A stretch of DNA of 64,000 nucleotides from assembly GCF_001888165.1 (NCBI RefSeq), contig NZ_CP015455.1:3094001-3158000 (forward strand). The letters are read 5' to 3'. The notes beneath the pieces were generated by a model. It had not been told where the DNA came from, searched no databases, and was given only the letters and a program-made list of their open reading frames with translations. Both the position numbers and the translations under genes were made by a program. This document shows, piece after piece, positions 1 to 11,062 of the stretch (the stretch's first letter is position 1; the number at the start of each line of letters is the position of its first letter). This DNA comes from Syntrophotalea acetylenica. Lineage in GTDB: Bacteria > Desulfobacterota > Desulfuromonadia > Desulfuromonadales > Syntrophotaleaceae.

Positions 1-138
1 TACGGCCGCAAAATGAATTTCCGTCATGTCATGATCGTGACGGCCCAAACCGGTGAGGTGCGGTTGATCAAGCTTGCGGACAACAGCGAACAGATGATTT
101 CACTGCAAGCGATTCTCGCCGGAGACTTTCGCCTGTAA
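1..138 (+). CDS. C-terminal end of a CDS upstream of purA, possibly HisZ (ATP phosphoribosyltransferase regulatory subunit)
   Basis: An open frame enters from the left edge and stops with TAA at 136-138, leaving 45 residues of a protein whose start lies outside the window. The visible tail is a plausible alpha/beta C-terminus containing the short run VRLIKLAD and ending in GDFRL. In many proteobacteria the gene directly before purA is hisZ, a catalytically inactive HisRS-like subunit that regulates histidine biosynthesis. The HisZ assignment rests mostly on that gene order, because the fragment is too short for motif support. The gap to purA is only 21 bases, so the two genes are probably co-transcribed. 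Confidence 0.5.
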   Translation, partial: YGRKMNFRHVMIVTAQTGEVRLIKLADNSEQMISLQAILAGDFRL

Positions 139-1470
<1,332 letters not shown>

Positions 1471-1567
1471 AAATCCATCCATTCGGCGGCAGTATGCGAG
1501 TCGCTTTCCCGCCTTGGGGCAAACATCCGGGGCACGGGAGAAAAAATGACAAACCTGAAAAAAAGGG

Positions 1568-1596
1568 TTGACTCGCAAAAAGCTTTCAAGTATAAA
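1568..1596 (+). promoter_or_regulatory. sigma-70-type promoter of the tRNA-Lys/tRNA-Glu unit
   Basis: A TTGACT -35 box (1568-1573) and a TATAAA -10 box (1591-1596) are separated by exactly 17 bases. The start of tRNA-Lys is 17 bases below the -10 box. This near-consensus arrangement fits a strong stable-RNA promoter. Confidence 0.8.
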
Positions 1597-1613
1597 GTGG
1601 CCTCCGTAGCAAG

Positions 1614-1689
1614 GAGCCGCTAGCTCAGTTGGTAGAGCATCTGACTTTTAATCAGATGGTCGTAGGTTCGAATCCTACGCGGCTCACCA
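1614..1689 (+). tRNA. tRNA-Lys (anticodon TTT)
   Basis: The 76-base cloverleaf has a 7-bp acceptor stem (GAGCCGC with GCGGCTC), a D-arm containing AGCTCAGTTGGTAGAGC, an anticodon stem TCTGA/TCAGA enclosing CTTTTAA, and a T-arm with GGTTCGAATCC. The anticodon TTT reads AAA/AAG lysine codons. The discriminator A and the CCA end are encoded. Confidence 0.96.
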
Positions 1690-1694
1690 TTTAA

Positions 1695-1772
<78 letters not shown>

Positions 1773-1778
1773 GAGTCA

Positions 1779-1813
1779 ACAGCCCCACTGCCATAAGGCG
1801 GTGGGGCTGTTTT
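1779..1813 (+). terminator. rho-independent terminator after the tRNA pair
   Basis: ACAGCCCCACTGCC (1779-1792) pairs with GGCGGTGGGGCTGT (1797-1810) around an ATAA loop. The stem runs directly into a short T-run. Confidence 0.88.
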
Positions 1814-1851
1814 CGTTCCGGCCTCCGGCGGCCGTCCGATGAAAGGTCAGC

Positions 1852-2307
1852 ATGTCCGAATCCCGCCCCGTAGTTGAAATTTTCAGTGACGGTGCCTGCT
1901 CAGGCAACCCCGGCCCCGGCGGGTGGGGTACGCTGCTGCGCTGCGGAGGCCATGTGCGTGAACTGTCAGGTTTCGATCCGCAGACCACCAACAACCGCAT
2001 GGAACTGCTCGGTGCCATTGCCGGCCTCGAAGCCCTCAAACGCCCTTGCCTGGTGCATCTGACCACCGACTCCCAGTATGTCTGCAAAGGCATCACCGAG
2101 TGGATTCACAGCTGGCGCAAAAAAGGCTGGAAAAACTCTAAAAAGGAAGAGGTCGCCAACCGCGACCTGTGGGAACGCCTGCTGAAACTGACGGCCAGAC
2201 ACCAGGTGGAATGGCACTGGGTGCGGGGGCATGCCGGCCACCCGGAAAACGAACGCTGTGACGAACTGGCGCGCCAGGCCATCGCCAGCGGCCAGAAAAG
2301 TTCCTGA
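1852..2307 (+). CDS. rnhA: ribonuclease HI
   Basis: This 151-residue protein matches the single-domain bacterial RNase HI, which cuts the RNA strand of RNA-DNA hybrids and clears R-loops and Okazaki primers. Conserved blocks are [15 protein letters not shown] near residue 10 (first catalytic Asp), NRMELLGAI near 46 (Glu), LTTDSQYV near 67 (Asp) and the His/Asp C-terminal block [15 protein letters not shown]. The basic segment [13 protein letters not shown] is the substrate-handling handle. It sits alone between the tRNA terminator and the nuo operon. A GC-rich inverted repeat downstream (2352-2358 with 2378-2384) may end its transcript. Confidence 0.96.
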   Translation: MSESRPVVEIFSDGACSGNPGPGGWGTLLRCGGHVRELSGFDPQTTNNRMELLGAIAGLEALKRPCLVHLTTDSQYVCKGITEWIHSWRKKGWKNSKKEEVANRDLWERLLKLTARHQVEWHWVRGHAGHPENERCDELARQAIASGQKSS

Positions 2308-2396
2308 CCCCCCTGCCGGAAAGGCGACCGCGCCGGCCGATGCGGCAAACAGCGGCCCATTGCCCTTTTTCGCCAACGGGCCGCGCTACAGGTACC

Positions 2397-2425
2397 TTGG
2401 ATATCCTTTAAAACTGTGTTATCCT
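2397..2425 (+). promoter_or_regulatory. candidate sigma-70 promoter of the nuo operon
   Basis: TTGGAT (2397-2402) and TATCCT (2420-2425) are separated by 17 bases in the gap between rnhA and nuoA. Both hexamers are two mismatches from consensus. No better candidate was seen in the 173-base gap. Confidence 0.45.
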
Positions 2426-2480
2426 TGGCCAGATTCACTGCCGCCGGGCTTTTTCCTGGGACAGAAGGGGGGAAGACCAC

Positions 2481-2903
2481 ATGTCTGCTGACAGAGCCTT
2501 GCATCTGGCCGACTCCGGCGTATTGCCGCCGGCTCCCGGTTGGGATTTTGTGGCGTTCTTCATGTATGCCGGGGTGGCACTCAGCATCGTCATCGGCCTG
2601 CTGCTGGCGGCACGATTTCTCGGGCATCGCTCCCGCACTCCCCTTAAAAATCAGCCTTACGAATGTGGCGTGGAACCGACCGGAGCCGCCCGGGCAGGCT
2701 ATCCCGTACCCTTTTACCTGACGGCGATCTTTTTCGTGGTATTTGATGTGGAGGTGGCTTTTATCGCCTCCTGGGCTACGGCTTACGACCTGCTGGGTTG
2801 GCGCGGCCTGGCGCAGATTGCCTTTTTCATCGTCACTTTGCTGATGGCGCTGCTCTACCTTTGGCGCCGGGGGGCTCTCGACTGGAGCCGCCAGCGCCGT
2901 TAA
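2481..2903 (+). CDS. nuoA: NADH-quinone oxidoreductase subunit A
   Basis: This 140-residue inner-membrane protein is the first gene of the complex I operon. It has three hydrophobic segments, near residues 20-45, 75-95 and 105-125. Between the first and second lies the conserved loop PYECGVEPTGAARAG, containing the conserved Cys region of NuoA. NuoA helps link the membrane arm to the peripheral arm near the quinone site. The start is the ATG at 2481, preceded by GGGGGGAAG. The next gene, a nuoBCD fusion, begins 15 bases after its stop. Confidence 0.95.
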   Translation: MSADRALHLADSGVLPPAPGWDFVAFFMYAGVALSIVIGLLLAARFLGHRSRTPLKNQPYECGVEPTGAARAGYPVPFYLTAIFFVVFDVEVAFIASWATAYDLLGWRGLAQIAFFIVTLLMALLYLWRRGALDWSRQRR

Positions 2904-2918
2904 AGGATCTCCCCGGGA

Positions 2919-5303
2919 ATGAACCAAGCCTTGCCCAAAAATATTATCCTGACCACCCTGGACGATGCCATCAACTGGGGCAGGAAAAACAGCCTGTGGC
3001 CCATGTTTTTCGGCCTGTCCTGCTGTTTTGTCGAGATGATGGGCAGCATGACGCCGCGCTTTGACCTGGCGCGATTCGGTGCGGAAGTACTGCGAGGCAC
3101 GCCGCGCGAAGCGGACCTGATGGTGATTGCCGGCACGCCATTCAAAAAAATGGCGGCCAGCATGCTGCGTATCTACGAAGAAATGGCCAATCCCAAATGG
3201 GTGATCGCTATGGGCAGCTGTGCCAACTCCGGCGGCATGTACGATGTCTACAGCGTCATGCAGGGCGTCAACCAGATTCTGCCCGTGGATGTTTACATTC
3301 CCGGCTGTCCGCCGCGCCCTGAAGCCTTTATGCAGGGGCTGATGATGCTGCAGGACAAAATCGCCTGTGAGGAGCGCCCGGCGCGGCCTGTATTGAACCT
3401 GGCCGGCGGCTGCGAAGGCACCACGGTGCCCATTCTGATTGACGGCCACAGTAAAACCCGGGATACCCGCGGTCCCGGATACGGAAGCTGTCCGATTCGC
3501 GGGACCTCCCAGCAGCCCCCCGAATTTCGCGGCAGCCGCGTGGATGGCATGTGGCGGCCACAGCAGCCGCGCATCGCTTTTTCTCCCGCAACCATGCCAA
3601 TGCTGGAGCAGATCCGGCAGCGTTTCGGCGACAGCGTCAGGGAAGATGCCTCTGCCGACATGCCGACCCTCATCACCGACCCTGCCCGGGTCCCTGCGTT
3701 GCTGGGTTTTTTAAAACAGGACATCGAACAGCCCTACCTGCGTCTCGAAGACCTGACCGCGGTTGACGAAACGGCCCGCCGGCACCGCCCGGACCACGAA
3801 TTGACCCTGATCTATCACCTGCTGTCCTTTGATCGGGCTGCTTACCTGCGGGTCAAGACACCACTGCCCGCGGAACGGGCCGAGGCGCCATCCATCACCG
3901 GTTTGTGGCCGGCTGCCGGGTGGTACGAGCGAGAGGTGTTCGACATGTTCGGCGTGAAATTTGCCGGGCACCCGGACCTGCGCCGTATCCTGATGCCGGA
4001 AGGCTGGCAGGGACATCCGCTGCGCAAGGATCATCCCAGCCGCGCCACGGAAATGCCGCCGTTTACCCGCGACACCGCAACCACCATGGTGCCACCGGAA
4101 GGATCGCACTTTTTCCGGGGCCGCGAAAAAACCGATGGCCAGCGTCTTTCAATCCTTAATCTCGGCCCCCAGCATCCGGGGACGCACGGCATTTTGCGGG
4201 TCATAATGATGCTGGCGGGAGAAGAGGTGGTCGATCTCGATCTGGAAATCGGCTATCACCATCGCGGCGCCGAAAAAATCGGCGAACGCCAGCACTGGAA
4301 TCAGTTCATCCCCTACACCGACCGCATCGATTATCTTGCCGGATCCCTGAACAATCTGGCCTACCTGCAGACGGTGGAAGCCCTCTGCGGCGTGGAAGTG
4401 CCAGCCCGCGCCCGCACCATCCGCATCCTGCTCAGCGAACTGTTCCGCATCGCCAGCCATCTGGTCTGGCTCGGCACCTTCGCCCACGATGTAGGAGCCA
4501 TGACCCCGGTGTTCTACGCCTTTGACAGCCGCGAAAAGATTTTCGACATCGTCGAGTTGATCACCGGCGGGCGCATGCATCCGGCGTGGTTCCGCATCGG
4601 CGGCGTGCCGGATGACCTGCCCGACGGCTGGTGGGCGGCCGTGGACGCCTTCTGCAAGGATTTTGCCACCCGCATCGACGAGTTCGATCGCCTGTTGACC
4701 GATGGCCCGATCTTTCGGGCCCGCACCGAAGGCATTGGCGCCATCAGCCGGCAACAGGCCATCGATCTGGGGTTCAGCGGACCCAACCTGCGCGCCACCG
4801 GACTTTCCTGGGATCTGCGCAAGACCATGCCCTACGCCGGCTACGATGACTTTGACTTCGAGGTGGTGACAGCCCATCAGGGAGACTGCTTTGCGCGCTA
4901 CCTGGTGCGGCTCGGGGAATTGCGCCAGAGTCTGTCCATTGTGCAACAGGCCGCCCAGCGCATGCCGCAGGGCCGCTGGATCAGCGACGACTACCGGTAT
5001 GCCTATCCCAAACGCGAAGACGGCCTGCAGGACATCGAAAGTCTGATCCATCATTTCCTGCATGTCAGCCGCGGGCCGGCGGCGCCGCGCGGCGAATGCT
5101 ACCGCGCCATCGAATCGAGCAAGGGCGAGTGCGGGTACTACGCCGTCAGCGACGGCGGCAGCGGCGCCTACCGAATGCGCATTCGCACCCCGAGCTTCCC
5201 TCACCTGCAGGCGCTGCCCGAGCTCTGCCGCGGCCTGCTGGTGGCCGATGTCATCACTATCCTCGGCTCACTCGATTACGTGCTGGCCGACCTGGACCGC
5301 TGA
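2919..5303 (+). CDS. nuoBCD: NADH-quinone oxidoreductase fused subunits B, C and D
   Basis: A single 794-residue reading frame joins three complex I subunits usually encoded separately. Residues 1 to about 175 are NuoB, the carrier of cluster N2, with cysteines at 35, 36, 101 (GSCANSGG) and 130 (PGCPPRPEA). About residues 220-400 are NuoC, recognisable by ERE[VA]FDMFG-type and [15 protein letters not shown]-type blocks. Residues from about 412 are NuoD, starting at [12 protein letters not shown] and containing GYHHRGAEK, and line the quinone pocket. The linker between B and C (about 150-230) is rich in Pro, Arg and Gly. NuoCD fusions are common, and triple BCD fusions are known in some deltaproteobacteria. 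The following nuoE starts one base after this stop. Confidence 0.95.
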   Translation: MNQALPKNIILTTLDDAINWGRKNSLWPMFFGLSCCFVEMMGSMTPRFDLARFGAEVLRGTPREADLMVIAGTPFKKMAASMLRIYEEMANPKWVIAMGSCANSGGMYDVYSVMQGVNQILPVDVYIPGCPPRPEAFMQGLMMLQDKIACEERPARPVLNLAGGCEGTTVPILIDGHSKTRDTRGPGYGSCPIRGTSQQPPEFRGSRVDGMWRPQQPRIAFSPATMPMLEQIRQRFGDSVREDASADMPTLITDPARVPALLGFLKQDIEQPYLRLEDLTAVDETARRHRPDHELTLIYHLLSFDRAAYLRVKTPLPAERAEAPSITGLWPAAGWYEREVFDMFGVKFAGHPDLRRILMPEGWQGHPLRKDHPSRATEMPPFTRDTATTMVPPEGSHFFRGREKTDGQRLSILNLGPQHPGTHGILRVIMMLAGEEVVDLDLEIGYHHRGAEKIGERQHWNQFIPYTDRIDYLAGSLNNLAYLQTVEALCGVEVPARARTIRILLSELFRIASHLVWLGTFAHDVGAMTPVFYAFDSREKIFDIVELITGGRMHPAWFRIGGVPDDLPDGWWAAVDAFCKDFATRIDEFDRLLTDGPIFRARTEGIGAISRQQAIDLGFSGPNLRATGLSWDLRKTMPYAGYDDFDFEVVTAHQGDCFARYLVRLGELRQSLSIVQQAAQRMPQGRWISDDYRYAYPKREDGLQDIESLIHHFLHVSRGPAAPRGECYRAIESSKGECGYYAVSDGGSGAYRMRIRTPSFPHLQALPELCRGLLVADVITILGSLDYVLADLDR

Positions 5304-5304
5304 C

Positions 5305-5793
5305 ATGGCAATGTTGCTTTCGGAAAAACAGATCGCGCAACTTAAACGGCGCGTTACGGAAACACCTCATCCCCGGGAAATGGTACTGGACGTACTGCAT
5401 GCCATCCAGGAAGCCAAGGGCTGGGTGTCCGATGAAGGTATCGAGCTGGCAGCGGCCATCCTCGGCCTGACGCCGCTGCAGGTCGAGGAAATTGCCACCT
5501 TTTATGACAAGATCTATCGCCGCCCGGTGGGACGCAAGGTCATTCACGTGTGCGATTCCATATGCTGCTGGAGCCGCGGCAGCGAGGCCATCATGCTGCG
5601 GCTTCAGCAACTGCTCGGCATCGCGCCCGGGGAAACCACCGCGGACGGCATGTTCACCCTGCTGCCGACCTGCTGTCTGGGCGCCTGCGGCGACGCACCG
5701 GCGATACGGATCGGCAAAAACCTGTACGGGCGGGTCACGCCGGAAGACCTGGCCGGGATTCTGGAAGGCGAGCGAACGGAGGCGGGCCCATGA
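5305..5793 (+). CDS. nuoE: NADH-quinone oxidoreductase subunit E
   Basis: The protein of 162 residues is a thioredoxin-like [2Fe-2S] subunit of the NADH dehydrogenase arm, carrying cluster N1a. It shows the helical N-terminal bundle, then HVCDSICC and later TCCLGACGDAP, which supply the four cluster cysteines. I chose the ATG at 5305, one base after the nuoBCD stop, because upstream in-frame sequence overlaps the NuoD coding end. Its stop overlaps the nuoF start in an ATGA arrangement, pointing to translational coupling. Confidence 0.94.
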   Translation: MAMLLSEKQIAQLKRRVTETPHPREMVLDVLHAIQEAKGWVSDEGIELAAAILGLTPLQVEEIATFYDKIYRRPVGRKVIHVCDSICCWSRGSEAIMLRLQQLLGIAPGETTADGMFTLLPTCCLGACGDAPAIRIGKNLYGRVTPEDLAGILEGERTEAGP

Positions 5794-7067
5794 GGATCTG
5801 CGCGCCGCTGCTGTTCAAAAACCGCCAACCCTCAATGACGGTCTTTCTGGAGGGTTACCGCAAAACCGGCGGCTACCAGGGTCTGAAAAAGGCCCTGCGC
5901 GACATGACGCCGGCGGCGGTACGCCAGGAGGTCAAGGCGTCCGCCCTGCGCGGACGCGGTGGCGCCGGTTTTTCCACCGGCCTGAAATGGTCGTTCTTCC
6001 CGGCGGACGAACCCGGTGATAAATATCTGGTGTGCAACGGCGACGAAATGGAGCCCGGCACCTTCAAGGATCGCCAGCTGCTGCTGGCCGACCCCCATCA
6101 CCTGCTCGAAGGTATCCTCATTGCCTGCTATGCCCTGGGCATCGCCACGGCCTACATTTTTTTGCGCGACGCCTATCGCGACTGCGCGGCCAACCTGGAA
6201 CGGGCGATGGCCGAAGCTCGCGACGCCGGGCTGCTGGGGGACAACATCCTTGGCAGCGGATTCAACTGTGAAATCCATCTTCATCGCAGCGCCGGACGCT
6301 ATGTCTGCGGCGAAGAGACCGCACTGCTCAACAGCCTCGAGGGCCGGCGTCCTAATCCCCGCGCAAAACCGCCGTTTCCGGCCGTCAAGGGGCTGTTCGG
6401 CAAACCGACGGCGCTGAACAACATCGAAACCCTCGCCAACGTGCCGCATATCATCACCGGCGGCGCCGACTGGTACCGGGGCCTGGCACTGACCGAACAA
6501 GGCGCCGGCACCAAACTCTACGGGCTGGCGGGACATATCGAAACCCCGGGTTGCGTGGAACTGCCCATCGGCATGCCGCTGGGGGAACTGATCCGCGATT
6601 TCGGCGGAGGCGTATGGCAACAACGCTCTTTCAAGGCATGCCTGCCCGGCGGAGCCTCGACGCCTTACCTGACAGCCGCACATCTGGATGTGGCACTCGA
6701 TTACGACCCCCTGGAGCAGCTTGGCACCCGCCTCGGCACCGGCGGCGTGGTGGTGTTCGACGACCGCACCTGCATGGTCGCCGCCACTCTCAATTTACTG
6801 CGGTTTTTTGCGCGGGAAAGCTGCGGATGGTGCACGCCGTGCCGCGACGGGCTGCCTCTGGTCTGCTGGCTGCTGGAACGCATCGAATCAGGGCAGGGCA
6901 GCCATGAACACCTGGCCATGCTGCAGGAACAGCTGCGCCACATCAACGGGCGTTCCTTCTGCGCCCTTGCCCTCGGAGCGATGGGGCCGGTCGAGGGGCT
7001 TTTGCGGCATTTCTCCGAAGAAGTAGTGGACCATATCCGGCGCGGTTGCTGCCCGCTGAAGAACTGA
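5790..7067 (+). CDS. nuoF: NADH-quinone oxidoreductase subunit F (NADH- and FMN-binding)
   Basis: The 425-residue NuoF oxidises NADH through FMN and passes electrons to cluster N3. The glycine-rich NADH/FMN loop RGRGGAGFSTG lies at residues 54-64 and the FMN motif GDEMEPGTFKD near 84-94. Cysteines 345, 348 and 351 (SCGWCTPCRDG) plus Cys391 bind the [4Fe-4S] cluster. The start is the ATG at 5790, overlapping the nuoE stop, because the frame further upstream lies inside nuoE and is not protein-like. Length is normal for a bacterial NuoF. A 34-base gap follows before nuoG. Confidence 0.95.
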   Translation: MRICAPLLFKNRQPSMTVFLEGYRKTGGYQGLKKALRDMTPAAVRQEVKASALRGRGGAGFSTGLKWSFFPADEPGDKYLVCNGDEMEPGTFKDRQLLLADPHHLLEGILIACYALGIATAYIFLRDAYRDCAANLERAMAEARDAGLLGDNILGSGFNCEIHLHRSAGRYVCGEETALLNSLEGRRPNPRAKPPFPAVKGLFGKPTALNNIETLANVPHIITGGADWYRGLALTEQGAGTKLYGLAGHIETPGCVELPIGMPLGELIRDFGGGVWQQRSFKACLPGGASTPYLTAAHLDVALDYDPLEQLGTRLGTGGVVVFDDRTCMVAATLNLLRFFARESCGWCTPCRDGLPLVCWLLERIESGQGSHEHLAMLQEQLRHINGRSFCALALGAMGPVEGLLRHFSEEVVDHIRRGCCPLKN

Positions 7068-7101
7068 AATTCATTTTTCTCGAACCCGCGGAAAGCCCAG
7101 A

Positions 7102-9495
7102 ATGCCGACGCTTATAATCGACAACCAAACCGTCACCGTGCCAGAGGGGACCAGCGTCCTTGAAGCCGCCCTCAAGCTCGGCATTGAAATCCCCCATTTC
7201 TGCCACCACGAAGCGCTGGGGGCCATCGGGGCCTGCCGCATGTGTGCCGTGGATATCATCGAAGGACCGGCCAGGGGCATCCAGATGTCCTGCATGCTTG
7301 CCGCAAAAAACGACATGGTGGTTGCCACCGGCAGCGAGGCTGTGCTGGCCTATCGCGCCCAGGTCATCGAGTGGCTGATGACCAACCACCCGCACGATTG
7401 TCCGGTATGCGATGCGGGCGGTGAGTGCCAGCTGCAGGACATGACCGTGGCCGGGGGCCACGGTATCCGGCGTTACACCGGACCGAAGCGGACCTATCGC
7501 AACCAGGATCTGGGGCCGTTTATCGCCCATGAAATGAACCGCTGCATCCAATGTTACCGCTGCGTGCGCACCTACCAGGACTACTGCGGCGGTACCGATT
7601 TCGGCGTGCTCGGCTCCCGCCAGCGTCTTTATTTCGGGCGCTTTGCCGACGGCCCGCTGGAGAGCCCCTTTGCCGGAAATCTGGTGGATGTATGCCCTAC
7701 CGGAGTACTGACGGATAAAACCTGCCGATTCAAAAGCCGCGGCTGGGATCTTCAGGAAGCGCCGTCCGTCTGCCTGCACTGCTCGCTGGGCTGTGCCGTG
7801 ACCGGCGGCGCCCGCTACCGGGAACTGCAACGCCGTCGGGCGCGCACCAACCTGCAAACCAATGGTTATTTCATCTGCGACCGGGGACGTTTCGGTTATG
7901 GGTACGTTAACCGCGCCGACCGCCCCCGCCATCCGATGATCGGCCACCGGCGAGCGACCTGGCAGGAAGCATTGGCCACCCTCGAAAACAGGTTGCAGGA
8001 GATGATTGAAGTTTTCGGCGCCGCCAGCATCGCACTGCTGACCTCCTCCCGGGCCTGCCTCGAAACCCAGTTCCTGGCGAAACGCTGGGCCGCGGCGCTG
8101 GGAAGCCCCCATGTGTGCTTTGAGCCTCATCCTCGCCGGGATCTTGCGGCCCGCGTCGCCGCCTCGCAATCCTCGGATTATTGTGCAAGCCTTGCCGACA
8201 TACGGCAATGCGATGTGGCCGTCCTGGTTGGCGCCGATCCCCTGTCCGAGGCACCGGTGCTGGCTTTGGCCCTGCGCCAGGCAGCGCGCCGTGGCGCACG
8301 CATCGTGGTGATCGATCCACGGCCGGTGGACCTGCCCCTGACTTTCGAGCGGCATGCCATACCGCCGGAAAGCCTTTCGCGGGTGCTGCAGGCAATAAGA
8401 CATCCCGACCAGGAAGACGAAACCAGAACCGGAAGGCTGGGCCGGCCCCTGGGCCGCGCCTTGCGCAAGGCGCAGAACCCGGTGCTGATCGGGGGTACCG
8501 ATATTCTCGGTCCGCAAGGGTCCCTTGCCCTGCTACAGGCAGCGGCCGCCTGTTCTGGCCACCAGGCTCCCTGCCGCAGCATGCTGCTGCTGGGCGGCGC
8601 CAACAGCTTTGGCGGAGCCCTGCTAGGTGGCGACAATCCCGGCTTCGATGACGTGATCGAAGGCATGGAACAAGGCCGCATCAAAGCCCTGTTGTGCATA
8701 GAGGCGGATCCGTTGGCCGATTTCCCGGATCGCAAGCGCAGCCGTGCCGCCCTGGCCCGGCTCGAATGGCTGGCGGTCTTCGACTACGCCGCCACCGCGA
8801 CCTTGCAGGAGGCGGATTATTTCCTGCCCACCACCGCACTGGAAGAAAGCTTTGGCACCCTGATCAACAACGAAGGTCGCATGCAGTCCTTCGACCGGGT
8901 GTTCACCGCCGGGGCACCTGTTGCCGAAACGGCCGGGGACAGCCACCCGCCCCGCATCTTTACCCGCGAGATTCCCGGAGCCGAACCGCAGCCGGCGTGG
9001 GCCTTGATGGCCGGGCTGATGGGACGGGACGCCAACCTTGATGTGTTGCGGGGCGAAATCGATCATGCCGGCCGACATTTTGCGGGCATTTCAACCCTGA
9101 TCGCCGATGGGGAGGGATGCCGCATCGCCATCCCCGGCCCGGTTCCGGAACTTGCTGAAACCAGCCATGGGGAGACTGTTTTTATCGATGACCTGCGGCT
9201 GCTGATCACCCAGGCCTTGTACGGATCGGAAGCACTCAGCAGTCTTTCACCACACATCGAGCCCCTGCTACCCCGTCCATTCGTTATGCTGCACCCCCAG
9301 GATGCAGCTCGTTTTAAGATCACGGAAGGCGCGCAGGTCACCCTCTTCACACCGCTTGGCGACTTCCCGTTGACGCTTCGGCTCAGCGAGGAAATGGCCC
9401 GAGGGCTTGCCATCGTGCCGCGCTTGCGCAACACGGTGACCGAACCGCTGGTGTCGGGCGGCGAACCGATGATCTGTCGCATCGAGAAAGTCTGA
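7102..9495 (+). CDS. nuoG: NADH-quinone oxidoreductase subunit G
   Basis: This 797-residue iron-sulfur subunit forms the electron wire in the peripheral arm. The N-terminal [2Fe-2S] ferredoxin domain has Cys34, Cys45 and Cys48 (GACRMC). Next come the His/Cys cluster region CPVCDAGGECQLQD and the pair CIQCYRC followed by CGG. The N7-type motif CLHCSLGC lies near 225-232. The remainder resembles the molybdopterin-oxidoreductase fold but serves only a structural role in NuoG. All clusters expected for a large NuoG are present. nuoH begins three bases after the stop. Confidence 0.95.
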   Translation: MPTLIIDNQTVTVPEGTSVLEAALKLGIEIPHFCHHEALGAIGACRMCAVDIIEGPARGIQMSCMLAAKNDMVVATGSEAVLAYRAQVIEWLMTNHPHDCPVCDAGGECQLQDMTVAGGHGIRRYTGPKRTYRNQDLGPFIAHEMNRCIQCYRCVRTYQDYCGGTDFGVLGSRQRLYFGRFADGPLESPFAGNLVDVCPTGVLTDKTCRFKSRGWDLQEAPSVCLHCSLGCAVTGGARYRELQRRRARTNLQTNGYFICDRGRFGYGYVNRADRPRHPMIGHRRATWQEALATLENRLQEMIEVFGAASIALLTSSRACLETQFLAKRWAAALGSPHVCFEPHPRRDLAARVAASQSSDYCASLADIRQCDVAVLVGADPLSEAPVLALALRQAARRGARIVVIDPRPVDLPLTFERHAIPPESLSRVLQAIRHPDQEDETRTGRLGRPLGRALRKAQNPVLIGGTDILGPQGSLALLQAAAACSGHQAPCRSMLLLGGANSFGGALLGGDNPGFDDVIEGMEQGRIKALLCIEADPLADFPDRKRSRAALARLEWLAVFDYAATATLQEADYFLPTTALEESFGTLINNEGRMQSFDRVFTAGAPVAETAGDSHPPRIFTREIPGAEPQPAWALMAGLMGRDANLDVLRGEIDHAGRHFAGISTLIADGEGCRIAIPGPVPELAETSHGETVFIDDLRLLITQALYGSEALSSLSPHIEPLLPRPFVMLHPQDAARFKITEGAQVTLFTPLGDFPLTLRLSEEMARGLAIVPRLRNTVTEPLVSGGEPMICRIEKV

Positions 9496-9498
9496 ACC

Positions 9499-10491
9499 AT
9501 GCATGAGGTGCTGCCGAACATCATTCTGATCCTGGCCAAACTGGCGCTGGTGCTGGGATTCGCCCTCACCCTGGCCGCGTATCTGGTTTTGGCCGAACGC
9601 AAGATCCTCGGCCGCATGCAGATGCGCCACGGACCCAACCGCGTCGGCCCCTTCGGCCTGCTGCAGCCGTTGGCGGATCTTATCAAACTGCTTTGCAAGG
9701 AAGACCTGATCCCCGACAAGGCCGATCGCCCAATTTTCATGCTGGCCCCAGCCATCCCCGTCATAACGGCACTGCTGGCCTTCGCCGTCATCCCCTTCGG
9801 TCCGCCCGCGGTGTTTTTCGGCCGCGAAATTCCCCTGGTCATCTGCGGTTCGGATATCGGCGTGCTGTACCTGTTCGCCCTGTCCTCCCTGGCGGTGTAC
9901 GGCGTCGCCCTCGCCGGATGGGCATCGGCCAGCAAATACGCCCTGCTGGGCGGCCTGCGGGCCATGGCGCAAATGATCTCCTACGAACTCGCCATGGGGC
10001 TGGCCATCGTGCCGGTCGTTATGACGGCGCGCTCCTTTTCCCTCACCGCCATCGTCGAGGCACAGCGCCCCCTGCCGAATCTGCTGGTTCATCCCCTGGC
10101 TTTTCTTATTTTCCTGATCGCCATCATGGCTGAATCGAAACGCACGCCCTTCGATATGCCAGAGGCGGAAAACGAACTGGTGGCGGGTTTCCACACGGAA
10201 TATTCCGGCATGCGTTTCGGCATGTTCTTCGTCGGCGAATACCTCAACCTGATCGTGCTCGGCGCCATGCTCACCCTGTTGTTTCTCGGCGGCTGGCACG
10301 GTCCGCTGCTTCCCGCAGCCTGCTGGTTTATTCTCAAGGTGCTGGCCGTGGCCTTTTTCTTCATCTGGGTGCGCGGCACCCTGCCGCGTCTGCGCTACGA
10401 TCAGCTCATGGCCCTCGGCTGGAAGGTCCTCGTGCCACTGGGCCTGCTGAACATTCTGGCCACGGCGTCCTGGCTGACCTGGAGAGGTTGA
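9499..10491 (+). CDS. nuoH: NADH-quinone oxidoreductase subunit H
   Basis: The 330-residue integral membrane protein, with about eight hydrophobic helices, contacts the quinone chamber. Conserved loops are seen: the region LAERKILGRMQMRHGPNRVGP near residues 31-51, the stretch GLRAMAQMISYE near 152, and AESKRTPFDMPEAENELVAG followed by FHTEYSGM near 210-235. These are the most conserved NuoH signatures. The stop is followed after one base by the nuoI start, so the two are tightly coupled. Confidence 0.95.
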   Translation: MHEVLPNIILILAKLALVLGFALTLAAYLVLAERKILGRMQMRHGPNRVGPFGLLQPLADLIKLLCKEDLIPDKADRPIFMLAPAIPVITALLAFAVIPFGPPAVFFGREIPLVICGSDIGVLYLFALSSLAVYGVALAGWASASKYALLGGLRAMAQMISYELAMGLAIVPVVMTARSFSLTAIVEAQRPLPNLLVHPLAFLIFLIAIMAESKRTPFDMPEAENELVAGFHTEYSGMRFGMFFVGEYLNLIVLGAMLTLLFLGGWHGPLLPAACWFILKVLAVAFFFIWVRGTLPRLRYDQLMALGWKVLVPLGLLNILATASWLTWRG

Positions 10492-10492
10492 C

Positions 10493-11023
10493 ATGCGTTT
10501 CTGGAAGCACATCAAAGGGGCGATCCTGCCCTTCTGGGTCACATTGCGCTATCTGTTCAAACGGCCAGTGACTGTTTGTTATCCCGAGCGCAAACAAACA
10601 CCGGCGCCGCGCTACCGGGGCCGGCTGGTACTAACCCGTGATCCCGACGGCGAGGAGCGTTGCGTGGCCTGCTACCTGTGCAGTGCCGCCTGTCCCGTGG
10701 ACTGTATTTCCCTGCAGGCTGCCGAAAGGGAAGACGGGCGCCGCTATGCGGCCTGGTTCCGCATCAATTTCTCCCGCTGCATTTTTTGCGGCCTGTGCGC
10801 CGAGGCCTGCCCTACCCTGGCGTTGCAGATGACCCCTGAATACGAATTGGCCACTCGCGAACTGCTGCAGGTGGTTTATGAAAAGGAAGACCTTCTGATT
10901 GACGGCTGCGGTAAAAACACCGAATACCATTTCTATCGGCACACCGGCATCGGGGTCGTCGCGCCACGCGGTGGCAATCCTGGCGAAACGCCACCGGAAG
11001 ATATCCGGAGCAACCTGCCCTGA
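10493..11023 (+). CDS. nuoI: NADH-quinone oxidoreductase subunit I
   Basis: This 176-residue ferredoxin-like subunit carries clusters N6a and N6b. The first motif uses Cys57, 60, 63 and 67 (CVACYLCSAACP) and the second Cys96, 99, 102 and 106 (CIFCGLCAEACP). An amphipathic N-terminal helix precedes them. It transfers electrons from NuoG toward N2 in the NuoB part of the fusion. A 39-base gap with RBS GGAAGG precedes nuoJ. Confidence 0.95.
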   Translation: MRFWKHIKGAILPFWVTLRYLFKRPVTVCYPERKQTPAPRYRGRLVLTRDPDGEERCVACYLCSAACPVDCISLQAAEREDGRRYAAWFRINFSRCIFCGLCAEACPTLALQMTPEYELATRELLQVVYEKEDLLIDGCGKNTEYHFYRHTGIGVVAPRGGNPGETPPEDIRSNLP

Positions 11024-11062
11024 GGCTGCGCCGCCCCGGCGCGGAACCCGGAAGGAATCATC

